Notes: a model not told the origin generated them from the letters alone. A DNA stretch of 64,000 nt from Thermochaetoides thermophila DSM 1495 (GCF_000221225.1 NW_006383032.1:3827213-3891212); one strand, 5' to 3'. Shown: positions 33,834 through 46,922, numbered from the stretch's first letter. Numbers and translations are program-made.

Positions 33834-36198
33834 CTAGGCGCCAGGCACACCAACAAGCTCTGCTTGAATGACCTCCCTCAACTTGGGCGCCATCGAACCC
33901 AACGCACTACTCACAATCTTACGCAATTTTGCGGCCTGTTCTAGAACGTTAGGGTGGTTCTTGTCAATGGCAGACGCGGCCTTCAGGCAGCGCAAGGCAA
34001 GAAGGTACTTCTCTGTGCGCGAAACCAACCATTAGCATGCATAACTATTATCGACGTTCCTGTCAGTCAGACACTTACTTTTGCGGATGTAGACCTCAAA
34101 GCCGGCAATCTGGCCGTCAATGTTCTTGGGACTGAACTGCAGGATATAGTTCAGGAACTTCATGGCATCACCAAGCGGATCTTTTGTAGCAGCCAACTTC
34201 TCCCCGTTCGGATCATCGTCCTTTTTCTTAATATCTTCCTCTTTGCCTTTCTGAGCACCTGGCTTATTTGGGTCCTGCTTAGCAGCACGCTCAGCAGCCT
34301 CACGCTCAGCTTTCTGGGCCTCTTTCCTGGCCTTCTTGGCTGCCTTCTTCTTTTCGGCAGCGTCTTCACCATTGGGATTGGCTGCTTCTGTTCCGTTGGC
34401 GCCATTTGCGCTCTGTGGTTTGTCGTACATGGACAAATACAGATTAACAGCGTCCAGAGCAGCCCGGAAGTAGAACGGGTGCTCTCTCAGTCGATCTTCC
34501 CACCGCACCATATCAACGTACGCGCGGATCTGGCCTTTCCGGAGAGAAAAACTGTGGAAATCAAACTGATCCTCCTGCCAAGTATCGAAGATGCTGAAGA
34601 CGGTGTGGTAGCGTTTGAGTGCAAGGGCAGTGTTGCCCCGCCGTTGCCATGCCTCACCGTCCTCAGTGAGGAACCAAATACACTGCATGTCTGTGAGGTC
34701 GGCTAGGGGCCCACCAGCTGTTTCTGCCCGAGTGAACAAGCCCATGGTGGCAAGGGCTTTCTCGTTCTCATTATTCCTCAGCTGATATTTGGCAGCCTTG
34801 GAATTGATGTATCGATCCTTAGGATCAAGGGACCGCGCATAGTCCATGGTTTCTGCAGCCTTTGCAAGATCACCTTGATGCTTAAAGATCCTGGCTTTGG
34901 TCATGTGGAAGTCCACATTCTTGGGGTCGAGCTCAATCGCCTTTTCAACATACTCAAGAGCTCGTGTAAGATCACGGGACATGTAGTAATTGTAATGCTG
35001 AGCGAGGTAGTAGAGAGCTGCTCCCTTGCCCTTGGAACCGTCGCCATCGGCTTGGTTATCCGAGGGCCGGGCATTGACATACTCATTAAGATACTCTTCC
35101 GCAAGGGAAGCAAGAGTTTCCTTCTTAAAGGAGTCAGAGTAAAGATGTTTGAGGTTTGCAAATGTGGACGGAACACCCTTGTCAAACATAAGAGTCAAAT
35201 AAGCCTTTGCCGTTGTGCGGAAACGTTCACCTGGGGCGAGGTCAGCACTATAACCGAAGATAACATGACTAAGTTGAGGCACTAAGATCCTCACCGGAAA
35301 GGAAATTTAGAGGAAGACGTTTGGCAGCGTCAGAACGAGGATATTTAGCTGCATACTCGTCGTAAACAGCCTTCTGGGCCTCCTCGTCGTCGGCAGAAAT
35401 GTCCAGTGCGCTGATGAGACCTTTGTAATAATCCATATGCTCAGGATTCCTGTCCAGCAAAGCACGGTAAGCCTTGGCAGCCTCATCTTTCCGAGCAAGT
35501 TTCGATAGGTAGCTGGCGCGAAGCTCCATGACAGCCAAGCGGTCAAGGCAATGCTTGCAATCGGTCTCCAGATGCTGCAGTGCGCGCTCAATATCGCCCC
35601 TCTCAGCAATGATGGTGTTCTTGTAGAGAAGGGCTTCCGAGTGCTCCAGGTCGGTCTTCGGCGGTGGAGTGGTAAGAGACTTCTCGTACGTGGTCAAGAT
35701 GTGCTCGGCCTTTTCAAGGTTACCCTCAAGGTGATAGGCAATGGCGAGAGCTGTCCAGTTCTGGCGTATCTGGGGCCTCGCCTTAAGCATGTTTAACCTG
35801 CTCTGGACGTAGCCGGCATAGTCGCGCATTTGGATTTGCAGAACCGCCAAGTCACGCTGAATCTGATGAGATTCGGGCTCAAGCTTCAAGGCGAACTTGT
35901 AGGCCTTGATGGCCTCGTCAAAGTTCTTGTTAGTGCGGTAGAGAATGCCGTAGACATGCCAGCAGATGTACGACTTCATATCGATGGTCAAGGCCTCCTT
36001 AGCCAGGGCAAAGGCCTCTTCCGTTTTGCCCTGAGCATTCAGGATAAGAGCTTTCATGGACATGGTGTCGCCATGCTTCGGGTTCTTTTTCAATATCTGT
36101 TCGGCGGCTTTGAGGCCGCGCTTGTACTGCTTGTCCTCATAGTGGCGGATGACGGTACGAAAGAGGTTGGCCTCTCTCGTACTCAGTGGCTGCGGCAT
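33834..36198 (-). CDS. NAT1: NatA N-terminal acetyltransferase auxiliary subunit (NAT1/Naa15)
   Basis: Ribosome-binding scaffold of the NatA complex, which with the catalytic subunit Ard1/Naa10 acetylates N-terminal Ser, Ala, Thr and Gly after Met removal. Exons 36198-35295, 35230-34079 and 34012-33834 give 744 residues with two introns of 64 and 66 bp, both with good branch sites. Tandem TPR helices run through nearly the whole protein: LSTREANLFRTVIRHYEDKQYKRGLKAAEQIL at the start is diagnostic, with later blocks such as LNEYVNARPS and FHSFSLRKGQIRAYVDM. A Lys/Glu/Ala-rich linker (encoded about 34200-34370) precedes the final DPLGDAMKFLNYILQFSP block, as in other Naa15 proteins. The frame is unbroken. 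No NatA catalytic gene is present in the window. Confidence 0.95.
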
Positions 36199-37045
36199 CG
36201 CAGATGATAGTTGGGACTAAGCACAGACGAGGATACAAATCGAAGTGAGGATGTACAAAGGCCCTTAGGTGCAGTCGGCCAGCCGTGTCGCAAAGGAGGG
36301 TTTCCGTCGAACGGAGGTAGACTACTAGACCGAGGGGGAGGGGCACCAAGTGCGGGACGAGCTGAGCACGGCGCAGACGGCTGTTGTAGCGTTAGCAGTC
36401 TGTGAGCGTGGAAAACAGCGGCTGGAGAGAAGCATGCACTAGCCAGCAAGCGTACGCATCGACTTGTGGCAAAGAAACAAGGAGGGACGAGTGCAGAAGG
36501 CTTACTTGGTTAATGTCAGGCCGACGGCCACCTGTGGTATTCGGTGTCGGTGCGGTGGGCTGTCTCTTCGACGGTGTTTGAGTGCGCTTTTGCGGGCTGC
36601 GGCGGCAGCCATTGGGTCTTGGTTTTCAGGCTTGGCAGGGCTGTGGGTGGATGTCCCACCTTCCAAAAGCCTTCGATGTGGCCCCCCGCCTTGGGCTCGT
36701 TGTGGGTCCAGAGCCCAGAACTTTAAAAAAAAAAGCAGCTAAGATGCTGTCCGCAAGCACTGGAGCTTGAAGCACACCCAGAACAACCCTTGGATGAAGG
36801 TAGATACTACATCGGACTCTGGATCCCTTACCCAGGATACATAAACCCGCCGCGTGTGTGGCACATGGGATCTCTTTCCGTGCAGTGTATAATACAGTGT
36901 TGCCCCGTTTTCCCGTGCAAATGCATACATCCCGTCGGTTTATCTTACAGCTGGACTCCATGAATGATGACTTTGAACTCCTTTACCCACCTCCGTACAA
37001 TCCTACATATCACACTATCTCTTTATAGTAAAGGAGACATTGGTC
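36199..37045. other. Intergenic, NAT1 promoter and Cid2/MIX23 3' end
   Basis: About 850 bp. It has an A10 run near 36725 and no recognisable coding sequence. Confidence 0.5.
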
Positions 37046-37704
37046 TCATCGACCTGCCTCAGGGGAGATTTTGGAGGCTCGCCAGTCGGCCAAAGCATCC
37101 TCCCAGCTAGCATGTGCTTGGCTGTCGCATCGCTGCCGGACTATGTCCCAAGTGCGGGAGCGGACAATGTTCTCTACCCTTATCTCTTGTCGGATAATGT
37201 CGGCGAGCAGCTCGGTACGCGCCTGTCGCGGGAAGACCCGCGTCGAGTAAGGATCTAGTCTTTCGTCCACTACTCGCTCTCGGTTCTTCTCCTGTTCTGC
37301 CTGCCTTAGGGCTGCCTCTGGGTCATCTGGATCGGGACTCGTGGCCACCACGCTGCAATAGCTCAAGACATCTGACCGAGCCTGCCACGAGGGAAATAGC
37401 ACCTTGTCTTTGAAGGCATTGCACTTTGTTGCCTCGATGTGTCGTGAAAGAGGCCGCGGTCCAAGACGAGAGGTCGAAGTCGGGTCAAATCCTGCCCTAG
37501 CTGGCGTTTCAAGAGCATTCAGGTTCTGGGTAATAGTGTCATCGACCGAGCTTCGAGACAGGCGCAGGAACTCTGCCATCAGGTTCAGCCCCGCGGTGTC
37601 ATGTTGATGCCGACTGCAAGCTGAGATAGACACGTACCTCTCAATGCCGATGTCGTGAAGCAGAATTGCGGCGTGAGAGAAGATGGGGAGGAGGGTTGGA
37701 CCAT
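37046..37704 (-). CDS. Cid2/MIX23 family protein (caffeine-induced death protein 2-like)
   Basis: Small protein of the Cid2/CCDC58/MIX23 family; yeast MIX23 acts in the mitochondrial intermembrane space and supports protein import. Exon 1 is 37704-37638 (MVQPSSPSSLTPQFCFTTSALR), then a 65-bp GTACGT...CAG intron, then exon 2 37572-37046, totalling 197 residues. Family features: FLRLSRSSVDDTITQNLNAL, the block CNAFKDKVLFPSWQARSDVL followed by a second cysteine, then EQEKNRERVVDERLDPYSTR and a final RTWDIVRQRC. The four cysteines (about 15, 73, 95 and one near 170) are placed as in MIX23, where they form two disulfides. No presequence is visible, in line with oxidative-folding import. Annotation as Cid2 is customary in fungi; the mitochondrial role is inferred from the family. 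Confidence 0.85.
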
Positions 37705-40700
37705 GGCGTCGGAGCGTGGCGCTTCGCCCTGTGATTTCGTCACAGCGTCTCTCGACCGAGCCGCTGTGCTAGTCCACAGAATGCCCGCCAGGTTGCCGGG
37801 TGCTAGGGAGAGCTTTCGAGAACTTGACGAGATCGGTCCAGACACACTAATAGCTGCGTGTTGTGCAGCTCTTGATGTTGTGCGGTTGTTTGTCGCCTGC
37901 GGTGGTTGTGCTGGTGCTGAGGAGTAACTTCAGAGGCTGTTGCAGTGGTTGTGCATGCGTCGTGGAAGGGACGAGCCTGAGAATGCTCCCTAGGAAAAAC
38001 AAGTGATGTTTGTGATAGTTGGAGATGGAGTTCAGAGCCTCATTCGATCGGGACCCAAATTTGTGGCGTCACCGAGACTGCATTAGCACCCTCAGCCCTG
38101 GGCCATGGTCCAAGCATCACCAAGCATCGATGTGAGGCAACCCGATTGGTCCGCTTCACAATCGCTTGACCTCGACGAGCTTGCACAGTAACCATCAACC
38201 CCATGTTCGCTCTTTGCCTACCTACCTACCCATTACCTGAACTTCCTCAGCATCAGGATCGAGTATGATTGTTTAACAGTCCCCGTCAATTCAACTATTT
38301 CGTATGGGACCCATCAATCATTTTAACTGCAAATCAGAGCTAACAGAACGTGGAGGATGAGGTGCATCAGGCTCACAAATAGACCGTTGTGCATGGCTTG
38401 CAGAGGAGATTGCTCTGTTCCATCCATACCTTACCTTCGTCGATTCTGCACTCGTGGACAAAGTCTTCAGCGACTATTCTTTACGGCTAAGCCGTTTTCA
38501 TATTGTCCTCTCCCACTCAGGAGAACCAGCTACTTGCGACAGTTGTAGACCTCTGCAGGGTTTTATCTTCCTTCCACATAAATGTTTTTACGGTAACTGT
38601 GGCTTTATAACAACGTCTGAGTACCACAAAACGCGATCTGGTCATAGAAAAACTCCTGTGTCTTGTGTCCTGCCGCTTTCCCTATTTCCTGCTACACACA
38701 GTTGGCCGCTTTGCGGGTGAAAGTAATCCCATGTCACGAGAGGGATAAAACACGTCACCGCAAATGCCTAGTTTCATGTATAGCAAGCCAGCCGAGACTC
38801 TTGAACCCATCTCGAGCTAACGAGCACGTCACCCCCGCAGCATCGCAGCAGAAGGCCAACAGGCCAGTGCTTGTTATAGCCATGGTGCTTTCTTGGTTTT
38901 CTTTCTTTTACCCAGACACATACTCTGCTCTCCTTATTATACCTACGAGACACTACCCTTGAGGGCTTGGGGGAAACCGAATTTTAGAGGAAGGACCTAG
39001 GTAGGGATGGCTCGACGGTGAGCTATCTGGAGAAGATTGCATCAACACCGTGACAGTACCTCCCACACCGTCGCTCCGTCTTCGTCTTTATTGGACTCGA
39101 CTGAGAAGAGTATTGGATAATCAGAAATCTCGGGGACACTGCGGCGAAGTCACCGGTTGGCCCGACTGGACCGCAACAAGAGATGAGACTACCTGCCTAG
39201 ACCGGTGTGCCTTTGGTGGTTCTCGTTTGATCGGGCCGCATAGCCGGTCCGATTGGGTCTGGGTCCCACAGCTGTCACAGACACCCTGCACGGGTTGTTC
39301 ACCGCGCTCAGTTCGGCCATTCTATGTCAATGAAGCCAGAAACGTTACTCTCAATCCACAGTGCCTGCCGTTGTGGACGCCCATGGCCTGAGACACCAAA
39401 CGCTGGCCTTGGCGTGGGCGAGAAAAAAATGCTTGGACGCATTGGATGTAGGTACACCAAGGGATCGGAAACGACGTCGAAATGTACATGCCACTAGGGA
39501 GCGAAAGGGTTGCATTGTCGACCCGGCCCAGCGAATCGCCAGCACGCTTCTTTGCATCCCGCTTTTCCAGGTTCAAGTCCCGTTCGCATATGCACAAGAC
39601 AGAAAATCGGGCGTCGAAGCGCGGCTTGGCGGATCGCAACGCGCAGCGTCCCGGGAACGCAGGCAAGCAGAGACGAGGCCACGGCCTGCCGTTAAAGCCT
39701 AAACTCAACTGTCAAATCAGCCAAAAGCCAGCAAATTGTCCGATATCCCTGTCTCCCTTGGCCAAGATCGCACGAGTGGCTACTTGCCGTGCTGCGTCAC
39801 AATCCGCCGGGAGACTGAGCGAGCGTGCGAGAGAAAAAGACGGCACACAGGTGCGGAGACGCAGCCAATTCAGTCAGTTCTTTCCTTCTTTCGCGAAACG
39901 TCTCCAGATCTGACTAGGTAAAGGGAGAACCGAAGCAAAAAGGAAGACCGAGAGAGTAAGGGCGACCGGCAAACTGGCCTCTGCTCATTCGAGAAGCGGC
40001 CTAGATATGTGAGCTGTGAGTGCACAGATGATGCTTTCGCGTTTTGCATTCGCGTGCATCATCTGCGGTTCCTCTGGCTTCACAGTACAATCACATACTC
40101 ACCTGCTCAGAGGCCTTACTACCTACGGGGGCTAGCAGTTAGGGAGGGTACAGGAATCCATCACAAGGCTGTCCGGTGGTAAACGGAGAAGCATCCGCAC
40201 CAGGACACCGTCATCTGGATCGGCGCAGCCAGTCCATGACCGGGCCTGTGGCATGTGAAGCGGGGGCCCTCAACGGTACCCTACTGCAGCTGTTTCACCT
40301 AGTATGTTGTCATTGAATCTGGTCTTGTCAAAACCGTCCCAGGAGCAGGGACCACTGTGCCGATGATAAGTCGAGATCCCTGTAAGCAACATAGATATGG
40401 AAATGCAGACGTAAAGCCAGTGAAACTGATCGGTACAATCAGCAGTGATGTTGGTTTTGATTGTCCAAGTTTTCACCAAATCCTTTGAACACACAGGAGG
40501 CGGTCGAGAAGACTTCGCCTACTGAAGATCGCAAACACCAACCACACTCTCATCTGGATATAATATCCCGAATGGCTTTCCCCGGGAAGTATGCAAAGCG
40601 CGATCGCCAGTTTGCATTCAAGCCGTCACATAGGTACATAGCCTGCGGATGGGTACCGCTAGCTATCCCGGTGGTCGGCCTTTTATATGCCAGCAAATAG

Positions 40701-43193
40701 ACCTCGCGGTTAGCGCTTATTGTCGTCTGGACCCAAACAACTTCGATGTCGCACGCGCGGCAGTTGATAGACGATTGAGCCTGCCTTCCCAGTCAGTCAC
40801 TGCGATTGGTTATTCCACGGCAGCTTGACTACTGAAGAAAATCCACTGGTATGTGAACCGCATAGGAGAGATGTTGTAATATGTCTTCCTGGGCCACTAA
40901 GCCTGTTGGGATCAAGCAGATGGCTGACACAACATTTAAGTATTTTCGAAGTGGGCTAGATAAACCGCAGAGATGTATGGCCCTGCGTGTCATCACCCTC
41001 TCAAATCACCGAATGCGCAGATGTAGCCTGCAGATGAGTGGTGACCGGGATACCTCTGCGAAGAGAGAGAGGCCGGTAAATCTTTGCCAACTGGTGACAA
41101 AAGGTGAGCTCAGAGCGATGATGATGTGGGTTCTAGGCCGGCCATGGATCCATATTGCTGGGGTTTACTACAGGAGTAACGGAGCTTCGAGTGCCGGGGG
41201 TGACCAAAAAGAGAGTTGCAATGTATGGAAGTGGACGACAAGGCTCTCTAAAAGCTCGAGCATCAAACCAGCGGCGTTTTTCGCTCCTTGCTGGAGTTGG
41301 AAAGTTTGCGAGAACCAGTCCGTACACTCATCCAGGTCGAACTGGTGAAACATGCACGCACGGCCAGGGATCCATTGTCTTGTCCCTTCGAATGCATTCT
41401 GCAGCTTCTCCTGCAGCAGCACTTCTCGGGAGCGATCGGGCAAAATATCCGGGGTGCTGGTGCTGACCTTGGTACGGACGGATGGTACAATGGTATTGAG
41501 CTCAACCGGGAGTAAATTAATGTACTTTGGTCGTGGTGCTCCTTTAAAGGGGCTCTCGACGACCCGCGTTTTCAATGTCAGGTTAGCATGTTAACACGTC
41601 CTCAAGTATGCAAGTAATCTTGTCTCTGGCCTGCTTGCTATGTGGCGAAATCAAGAGACTGTTGCCATTCCAAACTTGTCGTCCGCGACAGGTAAGCAAC
41701 AGACAGGAAACGACGGGGACAAGAGCCTCCATTTGATCGACTGGAGCTTAGCCTGTGGGCCTGTGAGAGTAAATCACAGACCACTCCCGTCGAAAAGGCC
41801 CGTGGCTTCATTCAAGCCTTTGGAGATGGGCTGATCCACCCGTCTCGGCTGGCATCTCCAACGATCCGCCTGGGATCCACTCCCGCTTCCCACCGGGTAC
41901 CCCTCGCTTCTGCCCGTGTCGGCTCCAGAAATGGTGATGAAAGGATGCAACAGCAAAGATAACCGACCTTCGTCGAGTCCTCCCGGATCATCCATAGACG
42001 GCAACTACACAGTAACAACACCCACACGCTGCGCAGCTCAACCAACAGTCTCGTAATTACACTACGTATTACACTTGTGGACGGGCACGGCCAGGCCCCC
42101 AATTGTATGGATGTATGCTGAGCAGACAACTCACACTCGCACTCACGTTCATGTTCACACTGACACACCACCGTCTCGCATCGCGAGGGCCATATTCTCT
42201 AATGTTCAGTGTCAAAATGTCCAGTCCTTATCCACATGAGCCTGTCTTCCCAAGTCCTGTGGTAAACTCACACTTCTTCCGCGCTTGCCAAGGGTCGAGG
42301 CCCACTCTTAGGTTTCCATAATCGCCAACCCTGCCCTGGCCAGGGGGTCGGATCAGGCTGTTGGGCCCGGACGCGATTTTAGTGTATGTACGGACTAGCA
42401 TACCTGCCTGGCTCGACAATTTTAGGGGGCCACATCGAACAGGTTAAGGAAAGCACACGAAATTGTGTGTACCTGTCCTGTACCAAAATGCACGTGTGAA
42501 CATCTTGGAGCGGCAGCCAGGGGAACGAGACGATGAAGGAGACAGAGTCCTTATGGAGGACGAAAGGATGTTTTTTGAGAGGGTGTGTAGAAGCCGAGGG
42601 GCAGGTCAAGTGAGCTCAACATCAAGCAGCCCATGCAGCTGCCGCTTCGAAGTTTCGCAGGTAGGAATTGACTGCCCTGTATGTGTATGCCTGGTGGACT
42701 GCGTTCATGTGCGTACAGTACTACGTCTGTACATGTACCGTGCCCCTGGATAAGCAAGATGGGCGAGAAAAACTGCGATCTGGGCCCCACGGACCAGAGG
42801 CTTCCCGGAATGGATGCCGCACTCGATCCAGCAAGCGCGCATTTTAGCTCGCCAATGTCAGGTACCGATGTACAGGTACACTACAGTGGCAGAAACACGG
42901 AGGAGGTGGTGTCGTACAACTTAACACACTATGCACGATGTTGCTGCGTTGTTGCGGGAGTTCCAGGCTGCGGACATTGCGGGCACTGCAGGCGCTGGGC
43001 ATCGATTGTGAATTGGGAAGACGCAGCCACACCAACAACAGGCAGGTCAAGTCACTCCACGCAGGAAAGCCGGCCCAGTGTCGCGTTTTTCCCCTTGTCG
43101 CTTTTTTTTGGGGGGGGGGAGAGGTGGATTTTTTTTTCTTTTTTTTTAAAATGGAATCGTGGCTCCATAAAAGTTTCCAATTAAATTCCCATC
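37705..43193. other. 5.5-kb gene-poor region
   Basis: No convincing gene on either strand. ORFs of 60-140 codons (for example 39322-39913 on both strands, and 41155-41594) overlap each other and have random composition. TACCT/AGGTA motifs occur near 38215, 38990 and 40110. The last 300 bp before the next gene are leader-like, with T8-G10 (43102-43119) and long T runs. An undetected short, multi-exon or non-coding gene is possible. Confidence 0.5.
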
Positions 43194-46100
43194 ATGGCTC
43201 AAACCCCCGAACCATTCCGGGATTCCCAGCTGCGACTGCAGTTGTCGTCCTTAAACTCAGTTCCTGCTCAGCTGTTGCTACCGCCGCCGACGACGACGAC
43301 AACGACACCCCCGCGTGCGCAGCCTGATCTCGACGCGCTCGACCATAAGCACCCACACGGCCAATCCCAGCAGCAGCAGCAACAGCGACAACTCCAAGAC
43401 GATCACCGCCGCCATCAACACCACCAGTCCCATATTCAGACGGAGCAACACAAGCAGCAACTAGGGGAGCATAACAGAGGCCCGTGGCCGCTCGCAACCC
43501 GGCAAGCTAGCATTGACACACGCACCATTGACAGCAGCGGCAGCGAGCTTCGCACTCGGGACCTTCCCGTAGACCCGAAGCTCGGGATCGATGGTGTTAT
43601 TGTGACTACCGTCAGCACCAGCCCAAGCTACCGCGTGCCAGTTGCAATCACCACGTCCGACCGTGCTATTGTACACGGCATTCGAGGCGAGCCGCAACAC
43701 CAGCAACATCAGCAGCCTCAGCAGCTCGCCTCGCCACCGTCGATTACAGGCACAAGCACTGCCAGTACTGCGGGTACCGGCGTTTTGCCCAACATGTCCA
43801 ACACGCAACCGCAACCGCAGCCGCCACCTCAGCCGCAGCCCCGGCCGCCGGTAGCATATGCGAGCCCTGCGCCGTATCCTCCGACTGCCATACCGCCGGT
43901 ATCCCACTACACGTATCCGCCGCAGCCCCTCTCTGCCGTTGCCGATCCATACCGACCGCCGGCTCCAACCACGCTGCCGAGCATGCGGACCCTGGAGAAC
44001 CACGGGCAGCCACAGCCGCCGTCACACCACGGAATTCCCCTAACCGCCCACATGGCTCCCCCGATGCCGCCGACTCCTACACCGGGACCCATGCCTCCGT
44101 ACTACGGCATACCTCCTCACCCTGCTCCGCCATATTACAGCATCCCAGACCCCAACTCGATGCGTTTTTTTGGTCCTGGCCTCGCCCACGACCCGCGTTT
44201 CATAGGTCAGCCCAGACATAAAAAGGTATGATTCCCCATATTTTCATGTGTTGTTGCGAGAGTTCAAAAGGCAGAGCTGGCTAACCGTGGTTCTGGCGTT
44301 GTCGCTTCAAACAGGAGATCAAACGGCGCACGAAAACCGGGTGCTTGACCTGCCGTAAGCGCCGGATAAAGGTACGTACCAGCAACGATACTCGGCCCGC
44401 ATCTTGTCGTTTCCCTCCCCTCACCACCCTCCCTTTTTTTCTTTTTCCTTTCGTGATCTTTGTCTTCCATTTGCTATGGTGCGGTATTCAGGCGGGGCTT
44501 GGACAGGTCTCTCCAACGAAGAGCCGCGTTGTTAGCATTGTGCGTGTCCCAAGGCGAGTCAAATGGGGGTTGTGCTAGTGCTGCCGAATGGGGAAACTGT
44601 GGTACTGGTACGATTGGCAACAGATGGCCGAACCAGGATGGATAGCAGCTTTCCATGTATACTCTCATAGCTTGCATCCACGTACGGACCACACCGCAGC
44701 CGTCATGACCATCGATGAGAGTTTGGACGGCTTTCATGTCAGCCAAAAAGGGGAGATTACAGGCTCCAAGCCTCAGGCCCCAGGTTCCAGCAGATCCATG
44801 GTTGCCATCCTTTCCACTACCACTTCCCCTCTCTTGGTACACCGGATTCCTCCGCCGCCCAGACACCTGGCACTATCTTCGATGGCCACCTGCCCTACCT
44901 CACCTACTGTTACATTTCACATCGAGGTAGCTACGACCTGCCTAGCTTCTAGGTAACTGGCAGCATCGCATCTCTGGGAGGGGGGAGCAGCCTGAAACTG
45001 CTCTATTGCCTGACTGCCAGCCCACCTCACATAGGGGCACTTTTTTTCAGATCGTCGGCGTTTCACCTCAAACACTGCTGCGTGGTCGGAACCCTCCCGC
45101 ACAGAGCTAACCCGCTGCCACTGCTGCTGCCGTTGCTGCGTCATATCCACGGACCTCACATTGCACACGAGCTTCAAGTGCGCTCTGTCTGCAGAACGTG
45201 GAAGCCACGGCAGTGAAGTAGAACCTGGAATCCGGAACCAGGAAAAGAAAACATGAAATCGGATCTGCCTTGTCGCCATTTTTGTTCCTTTCGTGTCCAA
45301 GCGTATCGCTGGCCTTCATTCCCGGTATTGTAACCAGCTAACCACGTCTTCTGGCCGCAGTGTGATGAAGCCCATCCAACTTGCAACAACTGCAAAAAAT
45401 CCAAACGCGAGTGTCTCGGTTATGATCCTATCTTCAGACAGCAGGGTCAGGCGGCCATCCAGCCCGCCCCGAGTAACAACAATAACTCTCAATCGTCTTC
45501 GTCCGCCTCCTCTTCGGCCGCCCCAGCCCCGGCTCCAGCTTCGGCCCCGCCCTCCGCGTCAACCCCTGGTGCTGCTCCTGTTCCCAGCTCTGCTCCCGCT
45601 CCCGCCTCCGCCAGCGGTCCGACCCCGGCCCCAGCCCCACCCTGCCCGCCGCTCGTGTCTTCAAGCAGCGCTGCAACTCCCACAGCTGTCACTACCAGTG
45701 CGCCCCCCCCCACAGCCCGCCAACGGCGACTCCAGCTACGCATATTCGGCTGCGATTGACCCAGCCCTCCATGCTGTTGATTCGACCAGTGCAGCGAGTT
45801 CGCAGGTCTCTCAGGTCTCGCGCTATCCGCAGCCTAACGCCGGCGCAAACGCGGACGCGAGCGCCGGCCCGAGCCCGGGCTCCGGCACAGAGCAGGGCGC
45901 CACTGGCGTTCCCAGCAATCTGCGAGGTGGCATCCCAAACCCCCCTTCCAGCCTGTCCGCACTTCCCCAGCCCCAGCCCCAGCCCCAGTCGCGGGAGAGC
46001 ATATCCGCTCATACGAGTTCCCCAGCAAAGATAAAGATGAACATCCATGACCTTATCTCTCTCGCCGGTCCGCTGCCCCAGCCGTCGAGCGCCCCGCCGT

Positions 46101-46922
46101 CTACGGAAACTATGGCCGAGATCAAACGGCTGTACTACGAGGTCTACGTCCCCGGCCTGTCCCGCTTCTTCGAGACGCAGTGGTATGATTTCGTCAGCAA
46201 TCGCGCGACCGCCTCAAATCCCGATGCCATACTCCATGGCAACCAGCATCTGCTCTCTCTGTTCGCTCTGTTTGTATCGTCCATCTCCAAGATTAAAAGC
46301 ACCGACCCCATGGATATGGCTCATTCTGCCCACCTGGAGACTCATCTTATCTGGTCGCTTGCCTGTCTACCGCTCTTAACTCCGCCGCCCGTGCAGCAGC
46401 GGCCCCATCTAGCCCCTGCGCCTGACGACCCTTGGGAGGCCCGCGGTCGCCTGCAGGTCTTTGAGGCCCTTGTTTCTGGCGAGACCCTAACAATGAACCC
46501 TCTCACCCCGCCGAACCCCCAACGACGCCGATATCCGACGCAGAAACGAGCTTGAGTTCTGGTACAACCTGGCCAAGTATCTGCTCCGCGAGCATTCCTC
46601 GCCGTCTCCCGCTGATGTTTCCGTTCGGGAGTGCTGTCTACAATCCATGAGGGCTCTCCTGGGAGGCTTGGAAAACCGCGACGTGCTTTACAGTATCGCT
46701 GTTTTAAGGGAGTATACACGACATTGGGATGCATGCTGGAATGAGCAAACGGTCCCCTCGCACCTGGATGAGTCTGATGCCCGCAGCAAGCTCGCTGTCG
46801 CCACTCGCTTTATCCGTGACGAGTCATTATCAACACGTGGCACAACCAACGTTGTCCGCCGCTTCACCGATCTCGCCTATCGCGCTTTTGTCCGCCCGGG
46901 TGTCAATGTCATTAAAAGTTGA
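43194..46922 (+). CDS. Zn(II)2Cys6 transcription factor with two poly-C frameshifts
   Basis: Fungal-type binuclear zinc cluster regulator. Exons: 43194-44225, 44315-44371 and 45361-46922. Removing the introns (89 and 989 bp) gives the cluster GCLTCRKRRIK-CDEAHPTCNNC-KKSKREC, spacing CX2CX6CX6CX2CX6C, followed by LGYDPIFRQQ. The 344-residue N-terminus is Gln/His/Pro-rich with many Tyr-Pro motifs, ending RFIGQPRHKK. After the cluster comes an Ala/Pro/Ser linker. The frame then changes at a C9 run (45703-45711) to read NGDSSYAYSAAIDP..., and again at a C5 run (46516-46520) to read NDADIRRRNELEFWYNLAKYLLREH to the stop. One fewer C at each run restores one protein. The C-terminal half is a helical regulatory region. 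Targets and orthologue name are not determined. Confidence 0.82.

Noticed and set aside
39566..39590. GGTTCAAGTCCCG as a tRNA T-arm
   Set aside because: The flanks do not pair into a T stem and no anticodon arm is found upstream.
39322..39913. Overlapping ORFs of 113-143 codons on both strands
   Set aside because: Random, Arg/Ser-rich composition in several frames at once; no homologue recognised.
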